64,000 nucleotides of DNA from Prauserella marina (GCF_002240355.1 NZ_CP016353.1:4565001-4629000), one strand, 5' to 3'. Shown: positions 25,045 to 34,947, counted from the first letter of the stretch. Notes: generated by a model from the sequence alone, not told the origin. Numbers and translations: made by a program.

Positions 25045-27900
25045 TCAGGTGAGGACGGGCTTCAGGTACTGGCCCGTGTAGCTTCCCTCGACGACCGCGA
25101 CATCCTCGGGACTTCCTTGCGCGACCACGGTTCCACCGCCGGAGCCGCCCTCGGGCCCCATGTCGACGATCCAGTCCGACGTCTTGATCACGTCGAGGTT
25201 GTGCTCGATGACGATCACGGTGTTGCCCTTGTCGACCAACCCGTTGATGACGGCGAGCAGCTTGCGGATGTCCTCGAAGTGCAGCCCCGTCGTCGGCTCG
25301 TCCAGTACGTACACCGTCTTGCCCGTCGACCGCTTTTGCAGCTCGCTGGCGAGCTTGACTCGCTGCGCCTCCCCGCCCGACAGGGTGGGAGCGGGCTGAC
25401 CGAGCCGCACGTAACCAAGCCCGACGTCCACCAGGGTTTGCAGGTGCCGGTGAATGGCCTTGATCGGCTCGAAGAACTCGGCTGCCTCCTCGATGGGCAT
25501 GTCGAGCACATCGGACACCGTCTTGCCCTTGTAGTGCACCTCAAGGGTTTCCCGGTTGTACCGCGCGCCCTTGCACACCTCGCACGGGACGTACACGTCG
25601 GGAAGGAAGTTCATCTCGATCTTGATGGTCCCGTCACCCGCGCACGCCTCGCACCTGCCGCCCTTGACGTTGAACGAGAACCGCCCCTGCTGGTAGCCAC
25701 GCACCTTGGCCTCGGTGGTCGCCGCGAACAACTTGCGCACGTGGTCCCACACACCGGTGTAGGTCGCCGGGTTCGACCTCGGCGTACGGCCGATGGGCGA
25801 CTGGTCGACCCGCACGAGCTTGTCGACCTGATCGAGACCCTTGATTCTGGTGTGCCTGCCTGGCACCTGCCTCGCGTTGTTGAGCTTGTTCGCCAGCACC
25901 GTCGCGAGAATGTCGTTGACGAGAGTGGACTTGCCCGAGCCGGAGACACCGGTGACCGAAACGAGGCACCCGAGCGGGAACGAGACCTCGATACCCCGCA
26001 GGTTGTGTTCACGCGCACCGACGACGGTGAGCTGCCGCTTCTTGTCCACCGGCCTGCGAATCGCGGGAACGTCGATGACCCTTCGCCCCGAAAGGTACTC
26101 GCCCGTCAGCGATTTCCGGTTCTTGAGCAGCTTCTTGTAAGGTCCACTGTGGACAATGTGGCCGCCGTGCTCGCCCGCGCCAGGACCGATGTCGACCACC
26201 CAGTCGCTTGACTTGATGGTGTCCTCGTCGTGCTCGACCACGATCAGCGTGTTGCCGAGATCGCGCAGCCGGGTGAGCGTGTCGATCAGCCGGTGGTTGT
26301 CGCGCTGGTGCAGCCCGATCGACGGCTCGTCCAGCACGTACAGCACCCCGACGAGTCCTGAGCCGATCTGAGTGGCCAGCCGGATCCGCTGGGCCTCGCC
26401 TCCCGACAGCGTGCCGGCGGCCCTGTCGAGCGAGAGGTAGTCGAGGCCCACGTCGAGCAGGAAGTGCAGCCGGGCCTGGATTTCCTTGAGCACCGCGCCG
26501 GCGATCATGGACTCGCGCTTGCCGAGCACCAGTTCGTCGAGGAAGACCGAAGCCTCCGACACCGAAAACGCGCACACCTCGGCGATCGACCGTTCGCCCT
26601 GCTGAGCGTGTTCGAGCGTCACCGCGAGTATCTCCGGCTTCAGCCGGGTGCCCTGACAGGCAGGGCAGGGCACCTCGCGCATGTAGCCCTCGTAGCGCTC
26701 ACGCGACCATTCCGACTCGGTCTGCTCGTGGCGCCGTTCGAGGAACGGGATGACCCCCTCGAAGCTCGCGTAGTACGAGCGCTGCCTTCCATACCGGTTG
26801 CGGTACTTGACGTGCACCTGGTCGTCGACACCGTGCAAAACGGCCTTCTGCGCCTTGGCGGGCAGCCTTCGCCACGGGACGTCCATGCGGAATCCGATGG
26901 TCTGGGCGAGCGATTCGAGCAACCGTTCGAAGTAGTCCGCGCTCTGCCCTCCCGACCACGGCGCGATGGCGCCCTCGGCCAGCGACAGCTCGTCGTCTGG
27001 CACGACCAGTTCGGGATCGACCTCTTTGCGCACACCGATGCCCGTGCATTCGGGACAGGCACCGTAGGGCGAGTTGAACGAGAACGACCGGGGTTCGAGG
27101 TCCTCGATGGCGAGCGGATGCCCGTTGGGGCAGGCAAGGTTCTCCGAGAAGCCACGCGTGCGGTGCGGATCGTGCTCGGGGAGGTCGACGAATTCCAGTT
27201 CGACCAGGCCGTCCGCGAGTCGCAGCGCCGTCTCGACCGAGTCGGTCAGCCGCTGCTTCGAGCTCGCCTTGACCGTCAGCCGGTCGACCACGACCCCGAT
27301 CTCGTGCTTCTCCTGCTTCTTCAGCTTCGGCGGATCGGTGAGCGAGTACACCGTGCCGTCCACCCTCGCCCGCGCGTAGCCCTGCTGCTGCAAGTTCGCG
27401 AACAGGTCGACGTACTCGCCCTTCCTTCCCCTCACCACGGGCGCCAGCACCTGGAACCGGGTGCCTTCCTGCATGTCGAGCACCTGGTCGACGATCTGCT
27501 GAGGAGTCTGCTTGCTGATCGGTTCACCACACTGCGGGCAATGCGGTTTGCCCGCTCGCGCGTACAGCAGCCTGAGGTAGTCGTAGACCTCGGTGATGGT
27601 GCCCACCGTCGACCGAGGGTTGCGGGAGGTGGACTTCTGGTCGATCGACACGGCGGGCGAAAGCCCCTCGATGAAATCGACATCCGGTTTGTCCATCTGA
27701 CCGAGGAACTGCCGGGCATAGGCCGACAACGACTCGACGTAACGGCGCTGGCCCTCGGCGAAGATCGTGTCGAACGCGAGGCTCGACTTGCCCGAACCGG
27801 AGAGGCCGGTGAACACGATCATGCTGTCTCGCGGCAGGTCGATGTCGACGCCGCGCAGATTGTGCTCGCGGGCGCCGCGAACTACAAGGCGATCAGCCAC
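25045..27900 (-). CDS. uvrA: excinuclease ABC subunit UvrA
   Basis: Damage-recognition ATPase of nucleotide-excision repair that loads UvrB. The 951 residues hold two ABC modules: Walker [13 protein letters not shown] near residue 31 and [13 protein letters not shown] near 650, each with an LSGGEAQR signature and Walker B (LDEPSIGL and LDEPTTGL). Zinc-finger cysteines are visible in CPQCGEP, CPECTG, CPACQG, and CEACAG with CEVCKG. Start is GTG 27900 ([17 protein letters not shown]). The uvrB gene lies 34 kb away on the same strand. Confidence 0.98.
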   Translation of the reverse strand: MADRLVVRGAREHNLRGVDIDLPRDSMIVFTGLSGSGKSSLAFDTIFAEGQRRYVESLSAYARQFLGQMDKPDVDFIEGLSPAVSIDQKSTSRNPRSTVGTITEVYDYLRLLYARAGKPHCPQCGEPISKQTPQQIVDQVLDMQEGTRFQVLAPVVRGRKGEYVDLFANLQQQGYARARVDGTVYSLTDPPKLKKQEKHEIGVVVDRLTVKASSKQRLTDSVETALRLADGLVELEFVDLPEHDPHRTRGFSENLACPNGHPLAIEDLEPRSFSFNSPYGACPECTGIGVRKEVDPELVVPDDELSLAEGAIAPWSGGQSADYFERLLESLAQTIGFRMDVPWRRLPAKAQKAVLHGVDDQVHVKYRNRYGRQRSYYASFEGVIPFLERRHEQTESEWSRERYEGYMREVPCPACQGTRLKPEILAVTLEHAQQGERSIAEVCAFSVSEASVFLDELVLGKRESMIAGAVLKEIQARLHFLLDVGLDYLSLDRAAGTLSGGEAQRIRLATQIGSGLVGVLYVLDEPSIGLHQRDNHRLIDTLTRLRDLGNTLIVVEHDEDTIKSSDWVVDIGPGAGEHGGHIVHSGPYKKLLKNRKSLTGEYLSGRRVIDVPAIRRPVDKKRQLTVVGAREHNLRGIEVSFPLGCLVSVTGVSGSGKSTLVNDILATVLANKLNNARQVPGRHTRIKGLDQVDKLVRVDQSPIGRTPRSNPATYTGVWDHVRKLFAATTEAKVRGYQQGRFSFNVKGGRCEACAGDGTIKIEMNFLPDVYVPCEVCKGARYNRETLEVHYKGKTVSDVLDMPIEEAAEFFEPIKAIHRHLQTLVDVGLGYVRLGQPAPTLSGGEAQRVKLASELQKRSTGKTVYVLDEPTTGLHFEDIRKLLAVINGLVDKGNTVIVIEHNLDVIKTSDWIVDMGPEGGSGGGTVVAQGSPEDVAVVEGSYTGQYLKPVLT

Positions 27901-27955
27901 CCGAAGGTCCCTTCACTGGTGTGTGGAATGCCGATAAGGACCGGCCGCCACCATG

Positions 27956-29152
27956 CTAGGTCGCACCACCGACAGAAACCGCCGGCTCCGCGTTCGCCCT
28001 GGTCGGGACGGCGACCGCGGAGTTGGTCCCGCGAGTGCGCGGCCTGGTCAGCACACGGTACGCCGGTCGTTCGACGAGGACTGTCAGCAGCCAGGCGGCG
28101 ACGACCACGGCGGTGACAATCACCGTCAAGCGTAACCACCACGGACCGAAACCGGCCTCCGAGAGCCACCTCGCGAGTACGTAGCCGAGCTGCTGGTGGA
28201 CCAGGTACAGACCGAAGCTGATCCCGGCGAGCCAGGAGATGGGCCTTCGCAGCAGGCGCACGACCGGTACGTCCCAGTCGGGCCCCTTCGCGGCGAGGCA
28301 CATGAGCACGAGCATGACGGCGAGACCGATCACGGAGGCCACCTCCGGCGCGCTCGCTCTCAGCGCGTGCAGGCCGACCGCGGCCGACAACAGCATCACG
28401 AGCTGGAGCGAAGGCAGCCGGTCGTGCTGCCACAGCCAGATCGCCATGCCGGCGGCGAACAGATGGCCGTAGAACGTTCCCGTCGCCGTCGGCACGCTGC
28501 TCATGAACAGGCTCAGCAGCGGGGAGGCAGCCGAGATCGCGGTGACGGCCCACAGCACGGTGTGCGGGCGCACCCGGTGCCGCAGTTTGCTCCGCCACAA
28601 CAGCGCCGCGCACACGAAGGCGATCACCTGCACCGGCAATGTCCAGTAGGAGCCGTCGATCCGGTGGACGAGGTCGGGATTCCACTCGTGCAGCAACAGC
28701 ACGTTCAGCAACAGGTCGTTGAGGTCCGGTACGTGCCACGGGAACTCCACCGTCGGCACAGAGGGGCGGACCGGATCGCCGAACAGCATGCCGAGCACCC
28801 CCGGCTGGTGCCACCAGCCGTTGAAGGTCACCACGGCGTAGCGGGTGACGCAGTAGGTCAGCAGTACCGCGACCAGGTAGGCGGGCAGCAACCTCGACAG
28901 CCGTGCCCTGAGCCAGCGGCCCGCGTCGCCCTTGCGGATCGTCGGACCGATGAAATAGCCGGAAAGCACGAGCAGTGTCACGGTCCCGAACGGGATCGCC
29001 AGCGAGAACGGGTATCCTTCGATGCCGGGAATTCTGCTCGCCAGGCCGGTCACGTGCCCCGCGATGACGAAGAAGATCGCGACGACCCTGATGACATCCC
29101 AGCTCATCTTTCGCGACGAGGTCGCGGTGGCAGGGGCTGGCGTCGCGGTCAA
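27956..29152 (-). CDS. acyltransferase family 3 membrane protein
   Basis: Integral membrane O-acyltransferase (OafA/NodX/WecH type) that transfers acyl groups to sugars, lipids or small molecules; substrate unknown. About ten membrane helices are visible, starting with WDVIRVVAIFFVIAGHV, whose His is the conserved catalytic candidate, then SGYFIGPTIRKG and RARLSRLLPAYLV, and ending GISFGLYLVHQQLGYVLAR. I prefer the TTG at 29152 (behind GGGGAAAG); ATG 29107 and ATG 29191 are alternatives. The C-terminal 30 residues are cytoplasmic-looking and low complexity. Confidence 0.85.
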   Translation of the reverse strand: MTATPAPATATSSRKMSWDVIRVVAIFFVIAGHVTGLASRIPGIEGYPFSLAIPFGTVTLLVLSGYFIGPTIRKGDAGRWLRARLSRLLPAYLVAVLLTYCVTRYAVVTFNGWWHQPGVLGMLFGDPVRPSVPTVEFPWHVPDLNDLLLNVLLLHEWNPDLVHRIDGSYWTLPVQVIAFVCAALLWRSKLRHRVRPHTVLWAVTAISAASPLLSLFMSSVPTATGTFYGHLFAAGMAIWLWQHDRLPSLQLVMLLSAAVGLHALRASAPEVASVIGLAVMLVLMCLAAKGPDWDVPVVRLLRRPISWLAGISFGLYLVHQQLGYVLARWLSEAGFGPWWLRLTVIVTAVVVAAWLLTVLVERPAYRVLTRPRTRGTNSAVAVPTRANAEPAVSVGGAT

Positions 29153-29310
29153 TTTCTTTCCCCAGACTCGACTTCTGCGTGGAAGGCACACTAACCGAGC
29201 TGGGCAGGCCCTCGTAGGCCGGGTGGAGCCATCCCGTCGCTCTCCGCAGCGCCGACGCGGAAGCGGTGTGAGCAGGATCGGGTATTCGCGCTCACCCGAG
29301 GGCCGCTACG

Positions 29311-29994
29311 GTGTCTGGGGTGAACGTCGTTGATGAGTACACCGGGCACGTCGAACCGGGAGGGGACGCCACGCGGCGCACCCTCGACGCGCTGACCATC
29401 TCCAAGTTGTCCGTCGGTCCCATGGACAACAACGCCTATCTGCTGGTGTGCAGGGCGACCAACGAGGCGTTGCTGATCGACGCGGCCAGCGACTCGGAAC
29501 GCATCTCCGATCTCATCGGGCACGGTCCCGACCGGCCGGCGCTGCGCACGGTCGTGACGACGCATCAGCATCCCGACCACTGGCAGGCGCTCGGCGCGGT
29601 CGCCGGGGCGAACGGTTCCTACACCGCGGCACACCCCGCCGACGCCGACCCGTTGCCGGTTCCTCCCGACCATCTCGTCGAGCACGGCGACACCCTCAGC
29701 GTCGGTGACTGCACGCTGGAGGTCATCCATCTGCGCGGGCACACCCCTGGTTCGATCGCGTTGCTGTACCGGGACAAGGAACGGCCACACCTGTTCACCG
29801 GCGACTCGCTGTTCCCCGGCGGGGTAGGCAAGACGAACTCGGCCGAGGACTTCACGTCCCTGCTCGACGACGTCGAACAACGCGTCTTCGCCCAGCTACC
29901 CGACGAGACGTGGTTCTACCCCGGACACGGAGACGACTCGACACTCGGCGAACAACGGCCACACCTGGCCGAATGGCGCGAACGAGGCTGGTGA
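29311..29994 (+). CDS. metallo-beta-lactamase-fold hydrolase
   Basis: A 227-residue MBL-fold protein, glyoxalase II-like. The zinc motif appears as THQHPDHW, with the third ligand in IHLRGHTPGSIALL, the bridging Asp in HLFTGDSLFPGG and the final His in FYPGHGDDS. One motif position is Gln rather than His (HQHPDH), a common variant in this subfamily. Mycobacteria have a similar gene close to uvrA. Start GTG 29311; GTG 29320 is also possible. Substrate unknown. Confidence 0.88.
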   Translation: MSGVNVVDEYTGHVEPGGDATRRTLDALTISKLSVGPMDNNAYLLVCRATNEALLIDAASDSERISDLIGHGPDRPALRTVVTTHQHPDHWQALGAVAGANGSYTAAHPADADPLPVPPDHLVEHGDTLSVGDCTLEVIHLRGHTPGSIALLYRDKERPHLFTGDSLFPGGVGKTNSAEDFTSLLDDVEQRVFAQLPDETWFYPGHGDDSTLGEQRPHLAEWRERGW

Positions 29995-30027
29995 GCGGAG
30001 CCGCTCGTCGAGTCTGCCGCCGCGACA

Positions 30028-31413
30028 TCAGCGCGTCTTGGCGGACACCTTCCGCACGAACCGCTCCTCTGGCCAGAAGGTGTCTCCCAGCATCAGCTGA
30101 TCGAAAAGAACGCATACGGCTCCGGGGGTGTCCTCGGAATCCCAGACGGCCGACACGGTCCGGCCGCGCTCGTTGCCGTACCGGCTCAGCCAAAAGATTC
30201 TATCGCCCGGCCTGAGTTGGAAGGCCAACACCAACTCCCGGTTCACCAACCTGCGGGTACTCGGTTGTCCTATCCGCGCGCCAAAACCGTATTCCGCAGT
30301 CGGCCGGGGGCATCGCCAAACGATCCGGAACTGCTCGTCGATCGGCAGCGAAGGCGAACCCACGCGTACTTCCTTGACCAGGTAGAACGTGACGAGTCGG
30401 CGTGCCTTTTCCGACATCTCGCGCCACGGTGTTGAGAGCGCTTCGGCGTCGGCCTCGGCATCCGACTCCAACTCTCTGAGAGTAGTGATCAGCTCGTGAT
30501 CGGCCGTGGTGTCGGTGCGGACTTTCTGGATCGCCCGGGTCAGGGCATCGGGTTCGATCCAAAGACGGTGTTCGATTCGTCTGGCGACATAGTTGTCACG
30601 CGCGTCGATGTTGGTGTGCAGCGGCGGCTCCCCAGCGGCGGGTTCGCGAGCCCATTGAGCCGCGTCGATACAGGCCTCCAGCCAATGCGCCTCAGCCGTG
30701 TTCAGAATCGTTTGCGCCACTCCGGGCGCGCGAGGCAGCAAGCCTGGTCGACCGCCGGGATGGAAATGCTCAGGGCCGAAGTGCTGCGGATACCAGTCAA
30801 GGTCGCTGTGGAGCAGCGTCGCGAAGCCCTCACCTCTGCGCTGCCAGAAGATCAGATCCTCGCCGTACACGTTCACGTGGTGCTGCACGATGTCCGATGG
30901 ACCGAACTCGACGCCTGCCGTCTCGCCCAGCTGGGCCTGGATCACCCGGTTGCCCCGGTAGAGGCTCAGATAGTGCCTGACCTCGGCGACGAAGTCCACA
31001 ATGGAATTGTCGGCCAACTGCTCGTTCGGGCTAATGGTGATCGTCTTGAGCACTTCGCCGTCGCGCCGTGCCGACCGCAGTTCCTTGGTGGCATTGACCC
31101 AGTAGAGACCGCCGGTATCCGGATCGTGCACGACGCAGAGCACCGGAATGTTGCCGTTCGCCCAGGTGTCGCCGTGGTCTCCGACCGGCACGGCGTAACC
31201 GTCGGCCCTGCGCCACGAACGACCGCCTTTGACCTGGATCTTGACCAGATCTCCGGCGACCTCGCCGTTCTCGGTGAACGTGACGTGCAGATCCTCACCG
31301 AAGTCGTTCTGACCGTCCACTTCCTGAACGATGTGATTGTGTCGCTCCAGAAGCGTCCGCAGCGCGTTGACCGCCGCGCGGCCGGCCCTCCGAGCGTCAG
31401 GCACTTTCGGCAC
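30028..31413 (-). CDS. DUF4365 domain protein, PD-(D/E)XK nuclease-like
   Basis: The 461-residue protein starts with GTG 31413 behind GGAGG. The N-terminal 150 residues match DUF4365: RTLLERHNHIVQEVDGQND, then FGEDLHVTFTENGEVAGDLV and the IQVKGGRSW segment. The Asp (NDFGED) and the Q-x-K (IQVKGG) fit a PD-(D/E)XK nuclease active site, and WVNATKEL is typical of the family end. The remaining 300 residues are unassigned and end in a beta-rich region. DUF4365 proteins are often found with restriction and anti-phage genes; here the neighbours are a toxin-antitoxin pair and a broken Mrr. Function in defence is inferred. Confidence 0.75.
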   Translation of the reverse strand: MPKVPDARRAGRAAVNALRTLLERHNHIVQEVDGQNDFGEDLHVTFTENGEVAGDLVKIQVKGGRSWRRADGYAVPVGDHGDTWANGNIPVLCVVHDPDTGGLYWVNATKELRSARRDGEVLKTITISPNEQLADNSIVDFVAEVRHYLSLYRGNRVIQAQLGETAGVEFGPSDIVQHHVNVYGEDLIFWQRRGEGFATLLHSDLDWYPQHFGPEHFHPGGRPGLLPRAPGVAQTILNTAEAHWLEACIDAAQWAREPAAGEPPLHTNIDARDNYVARRIEHRLWIEPDALTRAIQKVRTDTTADHELITTLRELESDAEADAEALSTPWREMSEKARRLVTFYLVKEVRVGSPSLPIDEQFRIVWRCPRPTAEYGFGARIGQPSTRRLVNRELVLAFQLRPGDRIFWLSRYGNERGRTVSAVWDSEDTPGAVCVLFDQLMLGDTFWPEERFVRKVSAKTR

Positions 31414-31483
31414 GGGACCTCCAGATCATGGCGCGCGATGGGGTCGGGCGGTCCCGACATGCCCAGCCGGACGCGGATCTTAC

Positions 31484-31888
31484 TCAGATACCGACGACCT
31501 CGACCATATTGCCCAATCCTGTGAAGTCGGCTTCGTTCCGCGTATACAAGGGCAACGCTCGCGACGACGCGATGGCAGCGATCATCAGATCCATTCGCCG
31601 AGGCCGGGGGTCCCGGTTCGCCGCGAGGACCAGCGCGACCAACGTTCCATACCGGGCAGCGGCATCACCGTCGAACGGAAGCGGGGCGAAGTCCACGATC
31701 GCGGCACCGAGCTTCTCCGTGCGCGCCGCGCGAACCTCGGCGTCCTTCGCCATCGCCACCCCCTGATGGAGTTCAGCCATGGTGACAGCGGTGAGCTCCG
31801 GAATCTTCGGCAGTGCCGAGGAGTCGAGCAGACCAAGATCAATGTAGGTACAGGTGTCGAGCACACCCGCCTCGTGACGCTCAGCCAC
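31484..31888 (-). CDS. vapC: PIN-domain toxin (VapC-like)
   Basis: Probable ribonuclease toxin. Start taken at GTG 31888, overlapping the antitoxin stop by 8 bases; this gives 134 residues. The PIN acidic residues are present: Asp in VLDTCTYIDLGLL, Glu in VTMAELHQGVAM and Asp in RRMDLMIAAIASS, with the terminal LPLYTRNEADFTGL. An in-frame extension to 31921 is antitoxin coding sequence in another frame. The pair order is antitoxin then toxin. Confidence 0.92.
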   Translation of the reverse strand: MAERHEAGVLDTCTYIDLGLLDSSALPKIPELTAVTMAELHQGVAMAKDAEVRAARTEKLGAAIVDFAPLPFDGDAAARYGTLVALVLAANRDPRPRRMDLMIAAIASSRALPLYTRNEADFTGLGNMVEVVGI

Positions 31889-32159
31889 GGTCGCGCTCCC
31901 ACGCGTCGTCAGGATCAACACGATCTTCGGTACCGAAGAACTCGTCAGCCTCTTGCCGCATCTGGGCCGCCTCGACCTTCGGTAGCCCTCGATGCCTTTG
32001 GACCAACTCCTCTGCGGTCAGGCGCCGCCTTCGAGGTACCGGCCGCAGCTCTGCCACCTCGACGCCGTTGCGAGTGACGTGGTAGATCTCGCCGGCCTCG
32101 ACAGCATCCATGACGGCAGCGGAGTTGTTACGAAACTCGCGCTGGGTAATTACCTTCAT
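31881..32159 (-). CDS. Phd/YefM-type antitoxin (VapB partner)
   Basis: A 92-residue antitoxin. The N-terminal half (MKVITQREFRNNSAAVMDAV, then GEIYHVTRNGVEVAEL) is the Phd/YefM DNA-binding fold, and the acidic C-terminal half (EADEFFGTEDRVDPDDAWER) would wrap the toxin. It overlaps the toxin start, and its own start sits 7 bases downstream of a -10-like box, suggesting a leaderless message with autorepression through flanking palindromes. Confidence 0.92.
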   Translation of the reverse strand: MKVITQREFRNNSAAVMDAVEAGEIYHVTRNGVEVAELRPVPRRRRLTAEELVQRHRGLPKVEAAQMRQEADEFFGTEDRVDPDDAWERDRG

Positions 32160-32161
32160 GA

Positions 32162-32198
32162 GAGTTAGTGTAGCCAGATGTAACTCAATGAGCTACAC
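32162..32198 (-). promoter_or_regulatory. promoter and operator of the toxin-antitoxin pair
   Basis: Two interleaved inverted repeats lie directly upstream of the antitoxin ATG: GAGTTA (32162-32167) with TAACTC (32181-32186), and GTGTAGC (32168-32174) with GCTACAC (32192-32198). A TACACT -10 box (minus strand, 32167-32172) sits inside them, 7 bases from the ATG. This is the usual arrangement for an antitoxin-repressed promoter. Repression is inferred. Confidence 0.6.
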
Positions 32199-32329
32199 CT
32201 GGGCGAACAGCGGCCTCACCTGGCCGATTGACGCGATACGTCAGAGGCTGGTGAACAGGTAGACGATCCGCGGTCGTGACGACAGACTGGTTGCTCGCAC
32301 GGTAGTCACGGTCAGTCACTGGGGGCACG

Positions 32330-33094
32330 ATGGCGATGCCCAATTTTCAATACGCGATGCTGCCCATTCTGGGATACACCGTCGATGGAAACGTACATTC
32401 GTGGCGACTGATCCGAGACCACTGCGCGGAGCAGTTCGGGGCGACCGACGAAGAATTGGCCGATCGGCTGGACAGTGGCGGCGGCCGGTTCGACAGCAGA
32501 GTCCAATGGGCCATCACGCACTTGGTCCAGGCCGGCCTTCTCGACCGGCCACGACGCTCTCACGTCCGGCTCACCCAGCGGGCCGCGACGTTCTCGCCGA
32601 CAACCCGAAGAGAGTCGACATGCAGTTGCTCTCCCAGTTCATCGAGTATCAGGACTTCCGTACCAGGACGATGGGCGACAAGGTCGGAAAGAACGGTGAA
32701 GCTGGCACGTCGGCCGGCCCCGCGGAGTCCACGGGTGAACACCCACTGGAAGCAATCGCCGGAGCGGCAAGGGCGAACAACGCGGCACTCGCCGACGAAC
32801 TGCTCCGACGAATTCTCGCGGAGGAACCCGCCTTTCTGGAGCGGCTTGTCCTGACCCTGCTCACCGCGATGGGTTATGGCGGCAGAGCCGGTGTCGCCGA
32901 GCACTGGGGCCGACCTGGCGACGGAGGCATCGACGGCGTGGTTCGGCAGGACGTGCTCGGCCTCGACAGGGTCTACATCCAGGCCAAGCGGTACACGGCT
33001 GGCCGAACTGATGGTTCTGCACAACGTCGGCGTGCAGGACGAGAGCGTCTTTGTTCTGAAGAAGGTCGACGAGGACTTCTTCGACCAGCCGTGA
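32330..33094 (+). pseudogene. mrr: Mrr-like restriction endonuclease, frameshifted and internally deleted
   Basis: Mrr proteins are type IV-like endonucleases with an N-terminal winged helix and a C-terminal PD-(D/E)XK catalytic domain. The N-terminal domain (PNFQYAMLPILGYTVDGNVH to LLDRPRRSHVRLT) is read in one frame. The sequence then continues in another frame (VLADNPKRVDMQLLSQFIEY) after an apparent loss of one G in the run 32580-32582. The catalytic part follows (AMGYGGRAG, HWGRPGDGGIDGVV, IQAKRYT), but at about 33000 it jumps, back in the first frame, to LAELMVLHNVGVQDESVFVL and the normal C-terminal KKVDEDFFDQP. About 55-60 codons between these are missing. One lesion could be a sequencing error; two cannot easily be. 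Confidence 0.88.
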
Positions 33095-33264
33095 TGGGCT
33101 CTAACCGACAAAACGCCGAAGCGGTAGCTCGTCTCCTACGACGCAGTGAGGCTCAGTCCACAAGCCACAGTGGACGGTCACGTCAGCCACCTGGCCGGGT
33201 GAGAATGGCATGGACACACCATCCGGGGCCACGCGAACCGCCCGGTTCAGGCGCCGCGTTCGGA

Positions 33265-34416
33265 ATGGTGCGGTTCATGACATCTTCTTTCGCACCGGCG
33301 TTCGTCGCCGCGCTCATGACGGCCACGACCGCGCTGACGCCGGCAACCGCCGAGGCGGCCGAGCAGCCCGTCCGCTTGCTCGGCGAGGCGATCATCCCGC
33401 ACAAAATGGACTACGAGGGCACCACCGTCGGGGGCCTTTCCGGCATCGACCGCGACCCCTGCACCGGCGAGTACGTCATGATCAGCGACGACCGCTCCTA
33501 CCAGCAGCCGGCGCGGTTCTACACCGCCGCCATCGACGTCGACGCGGCCGGCGTGCACGGCGTCGACATCAGCGGCACGCACGCGCTGAGGCAGCCGGAC
33601 GGCGCCACCTACCCTTCGCCGACGGCAAAGGACGGCAAGGCCGTCGATCCCGAGGAGATCAGGGTCGACCCGTGGAACTGCCAATACTGGTGGAGCCAGG
33701 AAGGCAACCGCCCCAAGGATCTCGCGAGTGACGAGCCGTTGATCCAGCCTTCCATCCAAGCCTCGACGAGGCACGGCGGCTACCTGCGCTCGCTGCCGCT
33801 GCCAGCCGACTACACGATCACGAGGGACGAGCAGGGGCCGCGGCGCAACCTCGTCCTTGAGGCGATCACGTTCGACCGCGGCGGCGCCACGCTCACCAGC
33901 GCCGTCGAGGGACCGCTTGTGCAGGACGGCGAGGAACCGACGACCGAGCAAGGCGCGCTCACCAGGGTCACCACGCAGAGCCGTTCCGGCGAGGTGCTCG
34001 CCCAGTACGCCTATCCGCTCGACCCGCTCTTCGCCGAGGCCGACCCGACCAGTCCGTGGAGCCCGGACACCGGGGTCCCCGCGATTCTGGCCGATCCGGA
34101 CGAGCCCGGCCGGTACCTGGTGCTTGAGCGCACCTACGTCCCCGGCGCCGGTTTCGGCGTGAAGATCTTCACCGCCGACGTCCGTGGCGCCACCGACACC
34201 AGGGGAACTCGCTCGCTCGCCACGGTGGGCATCCAGCCCATGCACAAGGAACCGCTCGTCGACCTCGCGGACCTTCCACTGTCCACTGTCGACAACGTGG
34301 AGGGCATGACCTGGGGTCCCGACCTGCCGAGCGGGGAACGCACGCTGGTGCTCGTCAGCGACGACAACTTCGCGGAGGAGGAGGTCAGCCAGGTGATCGC
34401 GCTCGCGGTCGGCTGA
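33265..34416 (+). CDS. secreted esterase-like/phytase-like protein (PF13449 type)
   Basis: A 383-residue exported protein: an N-terminal signal peptide of about 34 residues (MVRFMTSSFAPAFVAALM, Ala-rich, cleavage probably after AEA) and a beta-propeller-like domain called esterase-like activity of phytase. Typical parts: GGLSGIDRDPCTGEYVMISDD, VDPEEIRVDPW, NLVLEAITFDRG, RYLVLERTYVPGAGFGVKIF and NVEGMTWGPDLPSG. ATG 33265 gives an Arg before the hydrophobic stretch; ATG 33277 is an alternative. The open frame extends upstream into the mrr pseudogene, an artefact. Substrate unknown. Confidence 0.85.
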   Translation: MVRFMTSSFAPAFVAALMTATTALTPATAEAAEQPVRLLGEAIIPHKMDYEGTTVGGLSGIDRDPCTGEYVMISDDRSYQQPARFYTAAIDVDAAGVHGVDISGTHALRQPDGATYPSPTAKDGKAVDPEEIRVDPWNCQYWWSQEGNRPKDLASDEPLIQPSIQASTRHGGYLRSLPLPADYTITRDEQGPRRNLVLEAITFDRGGATLTSAVEGPLVQDGEEPTTEQGALTRVTTQSRSGEVLAQYAYPLDPLFAEADPTSPWSPDTGVPAILADPDEPGRYLVLERTYVPGAGFGVKIFTADVRGATDTRGTRSLATVGIQPMHKEPLVDLADLPLSTVDNVEGMTWGPDLPSGERTLVLVSDDNFAEEEVSQVIALAVG

Positions 34417-34434
34417 GCTTGCTAGGGTCGCCGG

Positions 34435-34947
34435 GTGGCTGACAGCGGGGCGAACGTCGTCGAGATCTACACCGACGGCGCGTGCAGCCCGAATCCCGGT
34501 CCAGGCGGCTGGGGCGCGGTGTTGCGGTACGGCGATCACGAGCGTGAGTTGCACGGCGGCGAACCTGCCACGACGACCAACAACCGGATGGAACTGACCG
34601 CGCCCATCGAAGCGCTTGAAGCGCTGACCCGGCCATCGGTCGTCGCTCTCTACACCGACAGCAGTTACGTCCGCAACGGCATCACCCAGTGGCTGGCCCG
34701 CTGGAAGAGCAACGGCTGGCTGACCTCGGCGAGAGAACCGGTGAAGAACGCCGACCTGTGGCAGCGGCTCGAAGCCGCCGCCGCGCCGCACACCATCGAA
34801 TGGCACTGGGTCAAGGGACACGCGGGACATCCGGACAACGAGCGGGCCGACCGGCTCGCGGCCAGCGGAATGAGGGAGGCGCTCGGCGCGCAGGGCGACG
34901 CGCCGAGCGCCTCCTCCCCCAGCACTCCCGTGACCGCCACCGGCTGA
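34435..34947 (+). CDS. rnhA: ribonuclease HI
   Basis: Cleaves RNA in RNA-DNA hybrids. The 170-residue protein begins at GTG 34435 and has the full catalytic set: Asp in [17 protein letters not shown], Glu in [13 protein letters not shown], Asp in [14 protein letters not shown], and the final Asp and flexible His loop in [15 protein letters not shown]. The tail (about 145-170) is a low-complexity Ser/Pro/Ala extension. It follows the phytase-like gene by 18 bases. Confidence 0.95.
   Translation: MADSGANVVEIYTDGACSPNPGPGGWGAVLRYGDHERELHGGEPATTTNNRMELTAPIEALEALTRPSVVALYTDSSYVRNGITQWLARWKSNGWLTSAREPVKNADLWQRLEAAAAPHTIEWHWVKGHAGHPDNERADRLAASGMREALGAQGDAPSASSPSTPVTATG

Noticed and set aside
24637-26211. 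A + strand frame starting in the 21-bp repeat and continuing into uvrA
   Set aside because: The first third is low-complexity repeat and the rest is antisense to uvrA; no ribosome site or domain.
32401-34416. A single 671-codon frame joining Mrr sequence to the phytase-like protein
   Set aside because: The Mrr part is out of frame with its own N terminus and carries a deletion, while a signal peptide begins at 33265. The join is an accident of a frameshifted gene running into the next one.
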